Notes: generated by a model from the letters alone, not told the origin. Positions 9,233-18,759 are shown, counted from the first letter of the stretch. The stretch is 64,000 nt of DNA from JAOUEA01 sp963821935 (GCA_963821935.1 CAWGFM010000003.1:62001-126000); one strand, 5' to 3'. Program-made: numbers and translations.

Positions 9233-9867
9233 ACCGTGACCTGGTCGCGGATCTCCTCGAGCGTAGCCGGGCCGATGCCGCTGACGTCCTCGAGTTCATC
9301 GACCGCGGTGAACGGCCCGTTCTCGGTGCGGTAGTCGATGATGGCCGCCGCGAGCACCTCGCCGATGCCCGACAAGGTCTCGAACTCGGTGGCCGTGGCC
9401 GTGTTGATGTTGATCAGTCCGCCGGCCGACGACGACGTGTCGACCGCTCCCGTCACGCCGGCCACGCCACCCGCACCCTGCTTGGGCACCACGATCTGGG
9501 TCCCGTCGGTGAGCAGCGCGGCCAGGTTGAGCGTGGTGAGGTCGGCGTTGGGCTTGGCTCCGCCCGCACGTTCGACCGCGTCGACCACCCGATCGCCCTG
9601 GACGAACTCGTAGACGCCCGGCCGACGCACCTCACCCGTGACGTCGACGATGAGCGGCGCCGTTGACGCGCTGGGCGACGTCCCCGCTGCCGTCGCAGCC
9701 ACGGCGTCGGCCGGCGCTCCGCCCACGCCGCCTGCGGCGATCTCAACCGGTTTGGGTAGCGATCGCAGGTACCACAGGCCCGCGCCCGCCAGCGTGAGCA
9801 CGATCACCACGATGAGGCCGGTGAGCTCGGCGCGCGACAGCTGGTCCAGCCGTTCCCTGATCGCCAT
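9229..9867 (-). CDS. comEA: ComEA-type DNA receptor, membrane-anchored helix-hairpin-helix protein
   Basis: The 212-aa protein has one transmembrane helix near residues 17-37, a proline/alanine-rich linker, a SLBB domain (VTGEVRRPGVYEF through DGTQIVVPK, about residues 75-130) and a C-terminal pair of helix-hairpin-helix motifs (NINTATATEFETLSGIG and LEDVSGIGPATLEEI). ComEA binds incoming double-stranded DNA on the outer side and hands it to ComEC, encoded immediately downstream. A TAGCGT hexamer ends 6 nt before ATG 9867, predicting a leaderless start for the operon. Confidence 0.94.
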   Translation of the reverse strand: MAIRERLDQLSRAELTGLIVVIVLTLAGAGLWYLRSLPKPVEIAAGGVGGAPADAVAATAAGTSPSASTAPLIVDVTGEVRRPGVYEFVQGDRVVDAVERAGGAKPNADLTTLNLAALLTDGTQIVVPKQGAGGVAGVTGAVDTSSSAGGLININTATATEFETLSGIGEVLAAAIIDYRTENGPFTAVDELEDVSGIGPATLEEIRDQVTV

Positions 9868-9873
9868 GCCGGC

Positions 9874-9879
9874 ACGCTA
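9874..9879 (-). promoter_or_regulatory. Predicted -10 element of comEA-comEC-holA
   Basis: Minus-strand TAGCGT ends 6 nt before the comEA ATG. Confidence 0.45.
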
Positions 9880-9926
9880 GGACCCCCACCTCGGGCCTTC
9901 CGTGACCGCCGTCACGTCTGGCCGAC

Positions 9927-9954
9927 TTGACCTGCCGGGGCGCCGAGGTTATGC
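9927..9954 (+). promoter_or_regulatory. Predicted promoter of the sulfite oxidase-like gene
   Basis: TTGACC (9927-9932) and TTATGC (9949-9954) are separated by 16 nt. The expected transcription start falls at the GTG at 9962, so the message would be leaderless. Confidence 0.5.
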
Positions 9955-9961
9955 CTTCCTC

Positions 9962-11047
9962 GTGCAGACGGGCATCCGTTCTCGCAACGAAGGCCTCGGG
10001 TTCGATGAGCTCGCGCAGGCGACCCGCAATCACGGCATGCCGCTCGAGGCCCTGCGGTACGACGTGACGCCGGCCGGCATGCACTACCTTTTGATCCACT
10101 ACGACGTGCCCTTCGTCGATCCCGGGACTTGGTCGTTGGAGCTCGAAGGATTCGATCGCGCAGCCCGCTTCTCACTGGACGATCTGCGGTCTCGCGAATC
10201 GGTCACGGCCGCCGTCACGCTGGAATGCGCCGGCAACGGCCGGGCGATGTTCGACTCACGACCGGTGAGCCAGCCCTGGCTCCTGGAAGCCGTCGGCAAC
10301 GCCGAATGGACCGGCGTTCCGCTGGCGTCCGTCCTAGAGGAGGCAGGCGTTCCGGACGCCACGATGGAGATCGTGTTCACGGGCCTGGACCGTGGTGTGG
10401 AAGGCGACATCGAGCAGTCCTACCAGCGCTCGCTTCCCTTGGATGAAGCGATGCGCGCCGACGTGCTCCTCGCCTATGAGATGAACGGCCAGCCCTTGCC
10501 TCCCCAGCACGGCGCTCCCGTCCGGCTGGTGGTCCCGGGTTGGTACGGCATGACTCACGTGAAATGGCTGGGCCGCATCGACGCGATCGACCGGTCGTTC
10601 GACGGATACCAGCACACGACGAGCTATCGGCTGCGGTCGGATGCGGACGACCCCGGTGCACCGGTCACCCGGATGCTTCCTCGCTCACTCATGGTCCCCC
10701 CGGGCATCGCGAGCTTCCCGCAACGCGAACGGCTCGTCGCGCCCGGTTCGATCGAGTTGGAAGGACGTGCGTGGTCGGGCTCAGCGCCGATCGAGCGCGT
10801 GGAGGTCAGCGTGGACGGCTGCCGGAACTGGAACGACGCCACGGTGCATCCGCCTTCGAACGCTCACGCATGGCAACGCTGGCACCTGACGTGGGAAGCG
10901 TTCCCCGGTGTGCATGACCTGGCCTGCCGCGCCACCGACGCCTCGGGCGAACGACAACCCCTCGACGCAGAGCCGAACCTGGGCGGCTACGCGAACAACG
11001 GCGTCCACCGAGTTCGGGTGACCGTGGCCGAACCTGCCGCGGGGTGA
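9962..11047 (+). CDS. Sulfite oxidase-family molybdopterin oxidoreductase
   Basis: The 361-aa product (from GTG 9962) has the oxidoreductase molybdopterin-binding domain (about residues 45-215) with ECAGNGR, whose Cys is the usual molybdenum ligand. VVPGWYGMTHVKWL and the C-terminal Mo-cofactor dimerisation domain (about residues 235-350; VEVSVDGCRNWNDA) follow. Enzymes of this group transfer oxygen to sulfite or similar substrates; the true substrate is unknown, and no heme domain or twin-arginine signal is present, so it is probably cytoplasmic. The frame extends upstream to GTG 9902, but that codon lies upstream of the predicted promoter. The gene is divergent from comEA and convergent with leuS. 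Confidence 0.87.
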   Translation: MQTGIRSRNEGLGFDELAQATRNHGMPLEALRYDVTPAGMHYLLIHYDVPFVDPGTWSLELEGFDRAARFSLDDLRSRESVTAAVTLECAGNGRAMFDSRPVSQPWLLEAVGNAEWTGVPLASVLEEAGVPDATMEIVFTGLDRGVEGDIEQSYQRSLPLDEAMRADVLLAYEMNGQPLPPQHGAPVRLVVPGWYGMTHVKWLGRIDAIDRSFDGYQHTTSYRLRSDADDPGAPVTRMLPRSLMVPPGIASFPQRERLVAPGSIELEGRAWSGSAPIERVEVSVDGCRNWNDATVHPPSNAHAWQRWHLTWEAFPGVHDLACRATDASGERQPLDAEPNLGGYANNGVHRVRVTVAEPAAG

Positions 11048-11053
11048 CCTCGA

Positions 11054-13498
11054 TCAGTCGCCCGTGACCAGGTTCACGAGCTTGGGTGCCCGAACGATCT
11101 CCTTCACGACCCGGCGATCGCCGACGGCGGCGCGTGCCCGCTCGCTCGAACGCGCCAGCTCGAGCGCACTCGCTTCGTCGATGCTCGCGTCGACCTGGGC
11201 CTTGTCACGCAGCTTGCCGTCGACCTGGATCACCATCGTCACGGTGTCTTGGACGGTCAGCGCCGGATCGAAGCTCGGCCAGCTCGACAGGTGCACCGAC
11301 GTGTCGTGGCCCAGCACCGTTCGCCACAGCTCCTCGGCGGCATAGGGCGCGAACGGCGCCAGCAACTGGGCCAGCGCCTCGGCGGCGCCGCGCGCCCCGC
11401 CTCCCGCGTCGAGTGTGGTTCGCATCTCGTTGGTCAGGACCTGCATCTTCGAGATCGCCGTGTTGAAGCGGAACCGCTCCAGGTCCTCGGTGACCCCTTC
11501 GATCGTGCGATGGGTGAGGCGAACCAGCGACTCGGGCTCGTCCCCGTCGGCCTCCACGGCCTCGGCGACCACCGTGAAGACCCGGCCCAGCCAGGCGTGC
11601 ACACCGGGGCGACGAGCCTCGTCGCCGGCGATCAGCTTCCAGTCGATGTCGTCCGTGAACGGGCCTGCGAACAGCATGATCAGACGCATGGAGTCCGAGC
11701 CCCACCGCTCCACCAGCGGCATGGGCGTGACGAGGTTGCCCTTGGACTTGCTCATGGACGAGCCGTCGTAGATCACCTGGCCCTGGTTCATGAGCTTCGG
11801 GAACGGCTCGGTGAACCCCACCATGCCCAGGTCGTAGAGCACCTTGGTGAAGAAGCGCGAGTACAACAGGTGCAGGATCGCGTGCTCCACGCCACCCGTG
11901 TACTGGCCCACGGGCATCCACCGGTCGACGTCCTCGCGCCGGAACGGGCCGTCTTCGTAGCCCGGTGAGCAGTACCGGAAGAAGTACCAACTGGAATCGA
12001 CGAACGTGTCCATGGTGTCCGTGTCGCGCGTCGCCTCACCGCCGCACGACGGGCAGCCGACGTGCTTCCATGTGGGATGTCGTGCCAACGGCGACTCGCC
12101 GCCCAGCGCGAAATCGGCGTCGGCGGGCAGCTCCACGGGCAACTGCTCGTCGGGCACGGCGACCTCACCGCAGGCAGGGCAATGGATGATCGGGATCGGC
12201 GCCCCCCAGTACCGCTGGCGGCTGAGCAGCCAATCGCGCAGCCGGAAATGCACCTCGGCGTTCCCACGCCCCTCGTGCTCGAGCCAATCGATCACCGTGG
12301 CGATCGAACCAGGTGACGTCTGGCCGTCGAACCGACCGCTGTTGACCATGACGCCGTCGTGCGGCAGCGCTTCGGTCATCGTGGCCTCATCGGGTGCGAC
12401 GCCGTCGGGCGCAACCACCACGCGCACGGGCAGGCCGTGCTGGCGTGCGAACTCGAAGTCACGCTGGTCGTGTGCCGGCACGGCCATGATCGCGCCCGTC
12501 CCGTACTCCATCAGGACGTAGGGCGCGGCGTAGACGGGGATCTGTTCGCCGTTGACCGGGTTCACGGCGTGCACGCCCAGGAAGACGCCTTCCTTCGTGT
12601 CGGCCGCTTCGCGATCGACCATGGAGGTGGCGGCGGCCCGCTCGCGCACGGGCGCGACCTGGTCGGTCGTGCCGCCCAGCCCCGCCAGTCGCTCGACGGC
12701 GGGGTGGTCCACCGCGAACACGAAGAAGGTGGCGCCCCACAATGTGTCGGGACGGGTGGTGTAGACGTCGATCGGCTCACCCGTCTCGGCGATCGTGAAC
12801 GTGACCCGCGCGCCTTCGGAGCGCCCGATCCAGTTGCGCTGCATCGTGGTAACGCGCTCGGGCCAGTCCGTCAGGTCCTCCATGTCGTCCAGCAGGCGCT
12901 GCGCGTAGTCGGTGATCTTGTAGAACCACTGGGTCAGGTCCCGGCGCTCCACCATGGTGCCGCACCGCTCGCACGCACCCTGGATCACCTGCTCGTTCGC
13001 CAGCACCGTTTGGTCCTTGGGACACCAGTTGACGGGCGAGTTCTTGCGGTACGCCAGGCCCTTGTCGAAGAACCGCAGGAACAGCCATTGGGTCCACCGG
13101 TAGTACTCGGGGTCGCACGTTGCGAGCCGGCGGGTCCAGTCGAACGACATGCCCATGCGGCGGAACGAGGTGGCTTGCTGCTCGATGTTGGCGTGCGTCC
13201 ACTCGGCGGGGGGCTCCCCACGCCGGATGGCCGCGTTCTCGGCCGGCAACCCGAACGCATCCCACCCGATCGGGTGCAGCACGTTGTAGCCTTGCATGGC
13301 CCGGAACCGTGCGATGGTATCCCCACCACTGAAGGCTTCCGCGTGACCCATGTGCAGGTCGCCCGAGGGGTAGGGGAACATGTCGAGCGCATAGAACCGC
13401 GGCCTGGGGTCGTCGGGGTCGTCCGAGCCCATGTACAGGCCTTCTTCGGCCCAGGCCACTTGCCATCTCGGCTCGATCTCGGACGCGTCGTACCTCAC
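11054..13498 (-). CDS. leuS: Leucyl-tRNA synthetase
   Basis: The 814-aa class I synthetase has the HIGH-type motif HMGH (in PYPSGDLHMGHAEAFSGG), the connective editing domain with TTRPDTLWGATF, a Cys-rich zinc insertion (CPACGEV and CPSCGG) and the KMSKS-type loop SSMSKSKGN. It charges tRNA-Leu and edits misactivated amino acids. GTG 13498 is the homologous start. TACCAT lies 9 nt upstream, predicting a leaderless or nearly leaderless message; there is no room for a T-box leader. It ends 6 nt from the convergent sulfite oxidase-like gene. Confidence 0.97.
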   Translation of the reverse strand: MRYDASEIEPRWQVAWAEEGLYMGSDDPDDPRPRFYALDMFPYPSGDLHMGHAEAFSGGDTIARFRAMQGYNVLHPIGWDAFGLPAENAAIRRGEPPAEWTHANIEQQATSFRRMGMSFDWTRRLATCDPEYYRWTQWLFLRFFDKGLAYRKNSPVNWCPKDQTVLANEQVIQGACERCGTMVERRDLTQWFYKITDYAQRLLDDMEDLTDWPERVTTMQRNWIGRSEGARVTFTIAETGEPIDVYTTRPDTLWGATFFVFAVDHPAVERLAGLGGTTDQVAPVRERAAATSMVDREAADTKEGVFLGVHAVNPVNGEQIPVYAAPYVLMEYGTGAIMAVPAHDQRDFEFARQHGLPVRVVVAPDGVAPDEATMTEALPHDGVMVNSGRFDGQTSPGSIATVIDWLEHEGRGNAEVHFRLRDWLLSRQRYWGAPIPIIHCPACGEVAVPDEQLPVELPADADFALGGESPLARHPTWKHVGCPSCGGEATRDTDTMDTFVDSSWYFFRYCSPGYEDGPFRREDVDRWMPVGQYTGGVEHAILHLLYSRFFTKVLYDLGMVGFTEPFPKLMNQGQVIYDGSSMSKSKGNLVTPMPLVERWGSDSMRLIMLFAGPFTDDIDWKLIAGDEARRPGVHAWLGRVFTVVAEAVEADGDEPESLVRLTHRTIEGVTEDLERFRFNTAISKMQVLTNEMRTTLDAGGGARGAAEALAQLLAPFAPYAAEELWRTVLGHDTSVHLSSWPSFDPALTVQDTVTMVIQVDGKLRDKAQVDASIDEASALELARSSERARAAVGDRRVVKEIVRAPKLVNLVTGD

Positions 13499-13507
13499 GG
13501 TCAGCAG

Positions 13508-13513
13508 ATGGTA
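13508..13513 (-). promoter_or_regulatory. Predicted -10 element of leuS
   Basis: Minus-strand TACCAT ends 9 nt before the leuS GTG. Confidence 0.4.
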
Positions 13514-13543
13514 GCGAACGGCGGGAACGTGGCCGCGCGCCGG

Positions 13544-14947
13544 CTACGGACTCGGATCGAGGATGAGCGGCGGAAGCGGCGCCTGCGTGAAGTCGAACTC
13601 CCTCGCGAGGTCGCCGAGCTTGTTCAGGTCCTCCCGGATGGTGGGCCTGCTGTCCGGCCGGTCGCCGGGCAACCGCTGACCCTGCAGGAACCGGTCCTCG
13701 ATCAGCTTCAGGTACGCATCGAACGACAGGGTCTGGTGATCGATCATGCCTCGCCGCGCGAAGGGCGACATCATGAACCCGGGGACCCGCAGCCCGTACC
13801 CGTTGCGGTCGGCGAACGCCGGCTTCACGTGATCGTAGAAGCCGCCCCAGTCGTCCCAGGTCACGAAGATGGCGCTGCTCCCCCACTCTGGTCCCGACAT
13901 CACGGCGTTGACGAGCCGGGTCACGTAGGCCATGCCGGTCCGCAGGCTGCCACCTCCCCCCGGATGTTCGCTGTACCCCGCCGACGGCACGATCCATGAG
14001 ACCGACGGCAGGTTCCCGTTCCGGGCAGCCGTGATGAACCGGTCGTGGGGCAGGATGTTGTCGTGGGGGTCGCGTGGACCCTGCCACACGTCAGTGAACC
14101 CAGGGACCGGGTTCTTGTTCGACTTGGTGCCGCCACGGTTGCCCCCCGGACACGGCGGGTCCCAGCATGTGCCTCGAGCCACGTAGTAGCCCCAACTGAC
14201 CCCGGCCTTGTCGAGCAGGTACGTGATGTCGGTCCAGGCGTAGATCGGCTTCTCACCGTAGGTCCATTGCTCGCGATCGCCCGCCAGATTGATGTCGGAC
14301 CTGCACGACCGCGGCGCATGGCGGTCGGGACAGTAGGCGGACCAGCCCGACATCAGGAACAGATGGGCAGGCAACGTCCAGGAATCGACCGGAGCGAAAA
14401 GCCGGTCCTGCAGCACGAACTTGCGCGCGTACGCCCAGTAGTTCGGGATCTCCCGACCTGTGTGGTAGCTGATCACGTCCGGCTGACCGCTCGGGCCGAC
14501 GAACGGTCTGCACGCGGGTTGCCGGGGGCGCTCCCAGCAGGCGTTCGGCATGTTGGGCAGAGCGCGGATGAACCCGTTCATGCGCCCGCGAGCGACGTCG
14601 ATGTTCGAGGCCCGATGGTTGTGCGGACCGCCGAGGGACCGCAGGCTCGTGGAGTGGTATGGCCGGGAGCAACCGCCCAGGTGGGGATTGGGCAGGCACA
14701 CCTTCACCCGACCGTTGGGACGGCGAGGGATGCCGTCGGCGCCCGGGTAGGTGCCGAAGTAGTGATCGAACGATCGGTTCTCCTGCACGATGAAGATCAG
14801 GTGGTCGAGCGCGCCGAGACCTCCACGCGCCTCCGCCGCCTCGGCTTGCGGCACCGACGGTGTCACGACACTCGCGAAGATCGAGGCCAGCGCCGCGCAG
14901 GCCGCGAGCGCCACCGGAAGGGCAACCGACCGGCGTCGGATGGCCAT
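13544..14947 (-). CDS. Secreted phosphoesterase (phospholipase C / acid phosphatase AcpA family)
   Basis: ATG 14947 gives 467 aa: three arginines, a hydrophobic signal segment (VALPVALAACAALASIFAS), then LDHLIFIVQENRSFDHYF and GTYPGADGIP, the hallmark start of the PF04185 phosphoesterase family. FVTWDDWGGFYDHV and SPFARRGMIDH, later in the protein, are its metal and active-site segments. These enzymes cleave phosphodiester or phosphomonoester bonds outside the cell, for example in phospholipids. An upstream in-frame start at 14995 would overlap the sulfatase gene and is less likely. The gene starts 8 nt after the sulfatase stop, so the two are probably co-transcribed. Confidence 0.9.
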   Translation of the reverse strand: MAIRRRSVALPVALAACAALASIFASVVTPSVPQAEAAEARGGLGALDHLIFIVQENRSFDHYFGTYPGADGIPRRPNGRVKVCLPNPHLGGCSRPYHSTSLRSLGGPHNHRASNIDVARGRMNGFIRALPNMPNACWERPRQPACRPFVGPSGQPDVISYHTGREIPNYWAYARKFVLQDRLFAPVDSWTLPAHLFLMSGWSAYCPDRHAPRSCRSDINLAGDREQWTYGEKPIYAWTDITYLLDKAGVSWGYYVARGTCWDPPCPGGNRGGTKSNKNPVPGFTDVWQGPRDPHDNILPHDRFITAARNGNLPSVSWIVPSAGYSEHPGGGGSLRTGMAYVTRLVNAVMSGPEWGSSAIFVTWDDWGGFYDHVKPAFADRNGYGLRVPGFMMSPFARRGMIDHQTLSFDAYLKLIEDRFLQGQRLPGDRPDSRPTIREDLNKLGDLAREFDFTQAPLPPLILDPSP

Positions 14948-14955
14948 CCGCCCGC

Positions 14956-16416
14956 TCACGGTTGCCACGCGAACTGCGGTGGGGTGGGCACGCACAACGC
15001 CCGCGTCCGGTTGCGCATGCGGACCATCCGAGGCAGTTGTTGGTCGGCCACGTTCTCCAATTGGTACGGATCCTTCCGCAGGTCGTAGAACTCCTCTTCG
15101 CCCGTCGCGTACCGGACGTACATGCGCCGCGCCGACCGCAGCCCGCAGTAGCTCGGCACATCGGCATGCTTGGCGTTGGAGAATTCGACGGACTCCAGCA
15201 GGACTTCCTTGCGGGTGGGCCGTCCACCTCGAAGGATCCGGGTGAAGTCGACTCCGTCCACCGGCCCTTCCAGGGTCGCTCCGGCGAGTCCGGCGAGCGT
15301 CGGGGCGAGGTCGACGTTGGACACGATCGCCTCGGACACCGTGCCCTGCAGTTCGGATCCCCGCACCATCGGGTCGTAGCGAACGATGAAGGGCACCTTG
15401 ATGCTCTCCTCGTACGGGACGATCTTGTAATGCCAGCGGTGCTCCAGATGCAGGTTGCCGTTGTCGGACATGAACACCACCATCGTGTTCGACAGTCGCC
15501 CGGTGCGTTTCAGCGCGGCGATCACGTCGTTCACCATGCGATCGGCTGCGAGCAGCGTTTCCGCCGTCCGTTGCATGCGCTTCTCGATCTTCGCGATGCC
15601 GGCGGCGTCACGGCGAGGGATCGAGCGGATGTAGCTAGGCTTGTCGCGAACGTCGCGTTCGTTCACCGAAGGAGGTAGTTCCCAGACCTGGCCGTCGAAC
15701 GCCCCGATGTCCTGCGGCGCCGGCGTCGTGGGGCCGTGCGGGGCCGCGAGCGAGGCGAACAGGAACAACGGGGTCTGGGCAGGCGTGGCCTCGATGAACG
15801 AGACCGCTTCCTCGGCGAAGACGTCAGTGGAGTAGTCGGTGGGGAAACTGCCGAAGCTCCTGGTCCCACCGACGCCGTCGGTCACATCGGTGACGGAGTA
15901 GTTGTAGTAGAGCGAGTTGCGGTCGTTGAGCGCGAACCAGCGGTCCCAGCCGGGCGGCACGGCTCCTCCGGCCGAGCCGTAGCCGTTCAGGTACTTGCCC
16001 ACCAGGCCGGTGCGATACCCCGCATCGTCCAGCGCCGTGGCGATGGTCCGGCGTTCGTTGCCCAGATCGTGGAAGGTGCTCCAGCCCCCGATTGCGCCGG
16101 TGTTGGACCACACCCCGTGCCCTCCCGCGTACCTGCCCGTCAAGATCGTCGACCGGGAAGGACAGCACAGCGGGTTGGACACGATCCCGTTCTGGAACGT
16201 CACGCCCGGCTTCTGCAGGCGACGACGCACCGCGTTCATGGCCCAGAGTGAGTCGAACCGTTGATCATCGGTGAGGATGATGACGATGTCGGGTTGGCCC
16301 GGTGGGCCGGCGCGTGCCACACCGAGCTGATCAGGGAGGATCGCGATCAGCGCCGCGGCCGTGACCATCGACACGATCGCGAGCGTGGGGACCCGCCCGT
16401 TGCACCGCCTCTGCAC
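14956..16416 (-). CDS. Secreted sulfatase (formylglycine type)
   Basis: The 486-aa protein begins with a hydrophobic signal (about residues 10-27) and contains ILTDDQRFD (Asp50-Asp51) and NPLCCPSRSTILTG, with Cys84 of CxPxR as the predicted formylglycine residue. FMSDNGNLHLEHRWHYK provides the second metal cluster. It is a paralogue of the 955-2538 gene product but lacks that protein's C-terminal hydrophobic tail. The maturation enzyme is not encoded in the window. GTG 16416 has TAACCT 7 nt upstream. The gene leads a two-gene unit with the phosphoesterase, suggesting joint scavenging of sulfate and phosphate esters (inference). Confidence 0.93.
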   Translation of the reverse strand: MQRRCNGRVPTLAIVSMVTAAALIAILPDQLGVARAGPPGQPDIVIILTDDQRFDSLWAMNAVRRRLQKPGVTFQNGIVSNPLCCPSRSTILTGRYAGGHGVWSNTGAIGGWSTFHDLGNERRTIATALDDAGYRTGLVGKYLNGYGSAGGAVPPGWDRWFALNDRNSLYYNYSVTDVTDGVGGTRSFGSFPTDYSTDVFAEEAVSFIEATPAQTPLFLFASLAAPHGPTTPAPQDIGAFDGQVWELPPSVNERDVRDKPSYIRSIPRRDAAGIAKIEKRMQRTAETLLAADRMVNDVIAALKRTGRLSNTMVVFMSDNGNLHLEHRWHYKIVPYEESIKVPFIVRYDPMVRGSELQGTVSEAIVSNVDLAPTLAGLAGATLEGPVDGVDFTRILRGGRPTRKEVLLESVEFSNAKHADVPSYCGLRSARRMYVRYATGEEEFYDLRKDPYQLENVADQQLPRMVRMRNRTRALCVPTPPQFAWQP

Positions 16417-16423
16417 GGCGCGC

Positions 16424-16429
16424 AGGTTA
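16424..16429 (-). promoter_or_regulatory. Predicted -10 element of the sulfatase-phosphoesterase unit
   Basis: Minus-strand TAACCT ends 7 nt before GTG 16416, predicting a leaderless transcript. Confidence 0.5.
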
Positions 16430-16539
16430 GCACCGAACGCAATGAAACTTCTGAAGCCGGTGAACCGATGGGGCCGTGGGACGCGAGCCCATAGGAATGG
16501 CGCAACGGGTTTCGTGGAAACCTGACGCCGGGAGCTGAT

Positions 16540-18660
16540 TCAGGCCTTAGCGGCCTGCGGGAACAGGCCCCCTTCGCGGGTGACCAGTCCGGGGATCTCG
16601 TCGGCGGGCACCGGCCGGGCGAAGTGGAACCCCTGCCCGATCGTGCACCCCTGATCCCGCACGAACTCCATCTCCCCCTGCGTCTCGATGCCTTCGGCCA
16701 GCGGCACCATGCCCAGGCCGCTGGCCAGCTGGATCATGGCCTTCACCATGGAGGCCAGGTTCTCGTCCAGGTCCACGTCGCGGATGAACGAGCGATCGAT
16801 CTTCAGGATGTCGACGGGCAGGTGCTTCAAGCGGGCGAGCGAGGAATAGCCGGTGCCGAAGTCGTCGATGGCCAGTGTCAGGCCCCACGCATGGAGGTCG
16901 GTGAGGATCTTCTGCGTGCGGTCGGGGTCGGCCATGGCGGTCGACTCCGTGATCTCGACCACGATCTGCGCGGGGTCGACGTCGGCTGCGTGCAGCTTGG
17001 CCAAGACCTTCTCGGCCAGATGTGCCGACCAGAGCTGGCGCGGCGACAGGTTGAATCCCACCCGCAGGTCCAATCCGCCTTCCCTCCATGTCCGCTGCTG
17101 CTCTGCCATGGCGTCGATCACCCAGTCGCCGATCGCCTCGATCAGACCGAGCTCCTCCGCGAGCGGGATGAACTCCCCGGGCGGCACGATCCCGCCGTTC
17201 GGGTCCTGCCAGCGCACCAGCGCCTCCACCCCCCGCACGGAACCGTCAAGCAGGTTGACCACCGGCTGGTAGTGCAGGATCCAGTTCTCCTGCTCCACGG
17301 CTCGGCGGAGGCGGGTCGTCATGGAGAGCTTCTTCATGGGGTCCTCGCCGCTGGTGGCGAACACCACGTAGCCGCCGGGCTCGTGCTTCTTGGATTGGTA
17401 CATGGCACTGTCGGCGTTGGCCAGCAACGTGTCCGCATCGAGCGCATCCTGCGGGAACAGCGAGATCCCGACCGAGCCGGTCGCGATGAACTCGGTCCCG
17501 TGCAGATCGAACGGCTCCGTCAGCGCCTCGGCCACCCGCTCGGCCACCGATTGGGCCACCAGCATGGCGGCGTCGGTGCCGGGCACCAAAGCGCTCGTCC
17601 CGCGTTCCAGGTCCGAGAGCAGGAACAGGAACTCATCGCCTCCCTGGCGCGCGACCATGTCGGTCTCGCGAGTACAGCCCTGCAACCGCTCGCCGAGCTG
17701 TGCGAGCAGCATGTCGCCGGCGTGGTGACCCAACGAGTCGTTCACGAGCTTGAAGTTGTCCAGGTCCAGGAAGAGCACCCCGACCCCCAGGTCGTGCCGC
17801 CGAGCCCGCGCGATGGCGGTCTCCAGCATCTCCTCGAACAAGGCGCGGTTGGGCAGGCCGGTGAGCTTGTCGTGGTAGGCCAGGAACGCGACCTGTTCCT
17901 CGGCCGCTTTCCTCGCGCTGATGTCGAAGATGACGCCTTGGATGAGCCAGGGCTCTCCGTGCTCGTCGTTGATCGGATACGCCTGCTCCAACACCCACTT
18001 GAGGGTGCCGTCCTCGTGGATCATGCGGTACTCGTGGTTCAGCGTCGTGTGGTTGTTGTAGGAGTCCTCGTACTCCTCCCACACCCGGTCGAGGTCCTGC
18101 GGGTGCACGTGTTTGCGCCAGCAATAGGGATCGGTGAGCCACTCGTTCTGATCGATGCCCAGCAGCGTCACCACCTGCGGGCTCACGTAGATCGAGTCGG
18201 CGTTCTCGTCCACGGGGTCCAGGTACACCACGGCGGGGATCTGCTCGACCAACGCCCGGTACTTCGCCTCGGCTTCGAACCGTGCTTCCCTGCCTTCCTT
18301 CAGGTCCGAGACGTCGCGGAGCGTGACCACCAGCAGGCGCTCGGGCCCCTCGATGGCTCCCAGGTGCACCTCGACCGGGATCTCGCCGCCCTCCTTGGTG
18401 CGGCACACCGCCTCCATGCGGGTGCCGGGAGCCAGATCGATCACGTCGGCGGCGACCAGCAGCTCGACGGACTGTCCGACCAGCTCCGCCCGGTCGAAAC
18501 CGGTGAGCTCCTCCACCCGATGGTTGGCGAACAGGATGCGTCCGTCCGAGCGGGCAACGACCAGGCACTCGGGGGTCGCTTCCAGCAGGGAACCCGGCTC
18601 GATGAGTGCAGCGAGCCGTTCCATGCCGATCTCGGTCGGCGTCTGATCGTTGCGTTCCAT
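16540..18660 (-). CDS. PAS-PAS-GGDEF-EAL cyclic-di-GMP signalling protein
   Basis: The 706-aa cytoplasmic protein (from ATG 18660) has two PAS domains (about residues 20-120 and 135-255; the second has a PAC-like YRMIHEDGTLKWVLE), a GGDEF domain with intact RQGGDEF (340-344) and an EAL domain with VEALVRW (479-481), DDFGTGYSSL, KIDRSF and EGIE. Both diguanylate cyclase and phosphodiesterase motifs look catalytically complete, so it may make and degrade c-di-GMP depending on the PAS signals. An AGGAGAGGGG ribosome site lies upstream; GTG 18666 is an alternative start. The open frame further upstream overlaps the divergent SRPBCC gene and is not used. Confidence 0.95.
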   Translation of the reverse strand: MERNDQTPTEIGMERLAALIEPGSLLEATPECLVVARSDGRILFANHRVEELTGFDRAELVGQSVELLVAADVIDLAPGTRMEAVCRTKEGGEIPVEVHLGAIEGPERLLVVTLRDVSDLKEGREARFEAEAKYRALVEQIPAVVYLDPVDENADSIYVSPQVVTLLGIDQNEWLTDPYCWRKHVHPQDLDRVWEEYEDSYNNHTTLNHEYRMIHEDGTLKWVLEQAYPINDEHGEPWLIQGVIFDISARKAAEEQVAFLAYHDKLTGLPNRALFEEMLETAIARARRHDLGVGVLFLDLDNFKLVNDSLGHHAGDMLLAQLGERLQGCTRETDMVARQGGDEFLFLLSDLERGTSALVPGTDAAMLVAQSVAERVAEALTEPFDLHGTEFIATGSVGISLFPQDALDADTLLANADSAMYQSKKHEPGGYVVFATSGEDPMKKLSMTTRLRRAVEQENWILHYQPVVNLLDGSVRGVEALVRWQDPNGGIVPPGEFIPLAEELGLIEAIGDWVIDAMAEQQRTWREGGLDLRVGFNLSPRQLWSAHLAEKVLAKLHAADVDPAQIVVEITESTAMADPDRTQKILTDLHAWGLTLAIDDFGTGYSSLARLKHLPVDILKIDRSFIRDVDLDENLASMVKAMIQLASGLGMVPLAEGIETQGEMEFVRDQGCTIGQGFHFARPVPADEIPGLVTREGGLFPQAAKA

Positions 18661-18746
18661 GACCACGGGCGCGCAGAACCCCTCTCCTGGAGTCGGAGGT
18701 CTGGTGATGCATCGTCTCGGAGACCTCGCAACCTGAGCCTCGCCGG

Positions 18747-18752
18747 TAGGGT
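18747..18752 (+). promoter_or_regulatory. Predicted -10 element of the SRPBCC gene
   Basis: TAGGGT ends 7 nt before ATG 18760; no Shine-Dalgarno site fits between them. Confidence 0.5.
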
Positions 18753-18759
18753 TGGTGGC

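Noticed and set aside
9902..9961. Longer start for the sulfite oxidase-like gene at GTG 9902
   Set aside because: It lies upstream of a good TTGACC/TTATGC promoter whose start falls at GTG 9962, and the extra residues look non-homologous.
13499..13543. T-box leaders before leuS or valS
   Set aside because: Predicted promoters lie within 10 nt of both start codons and no T-box sequence or specifier stem is seen.
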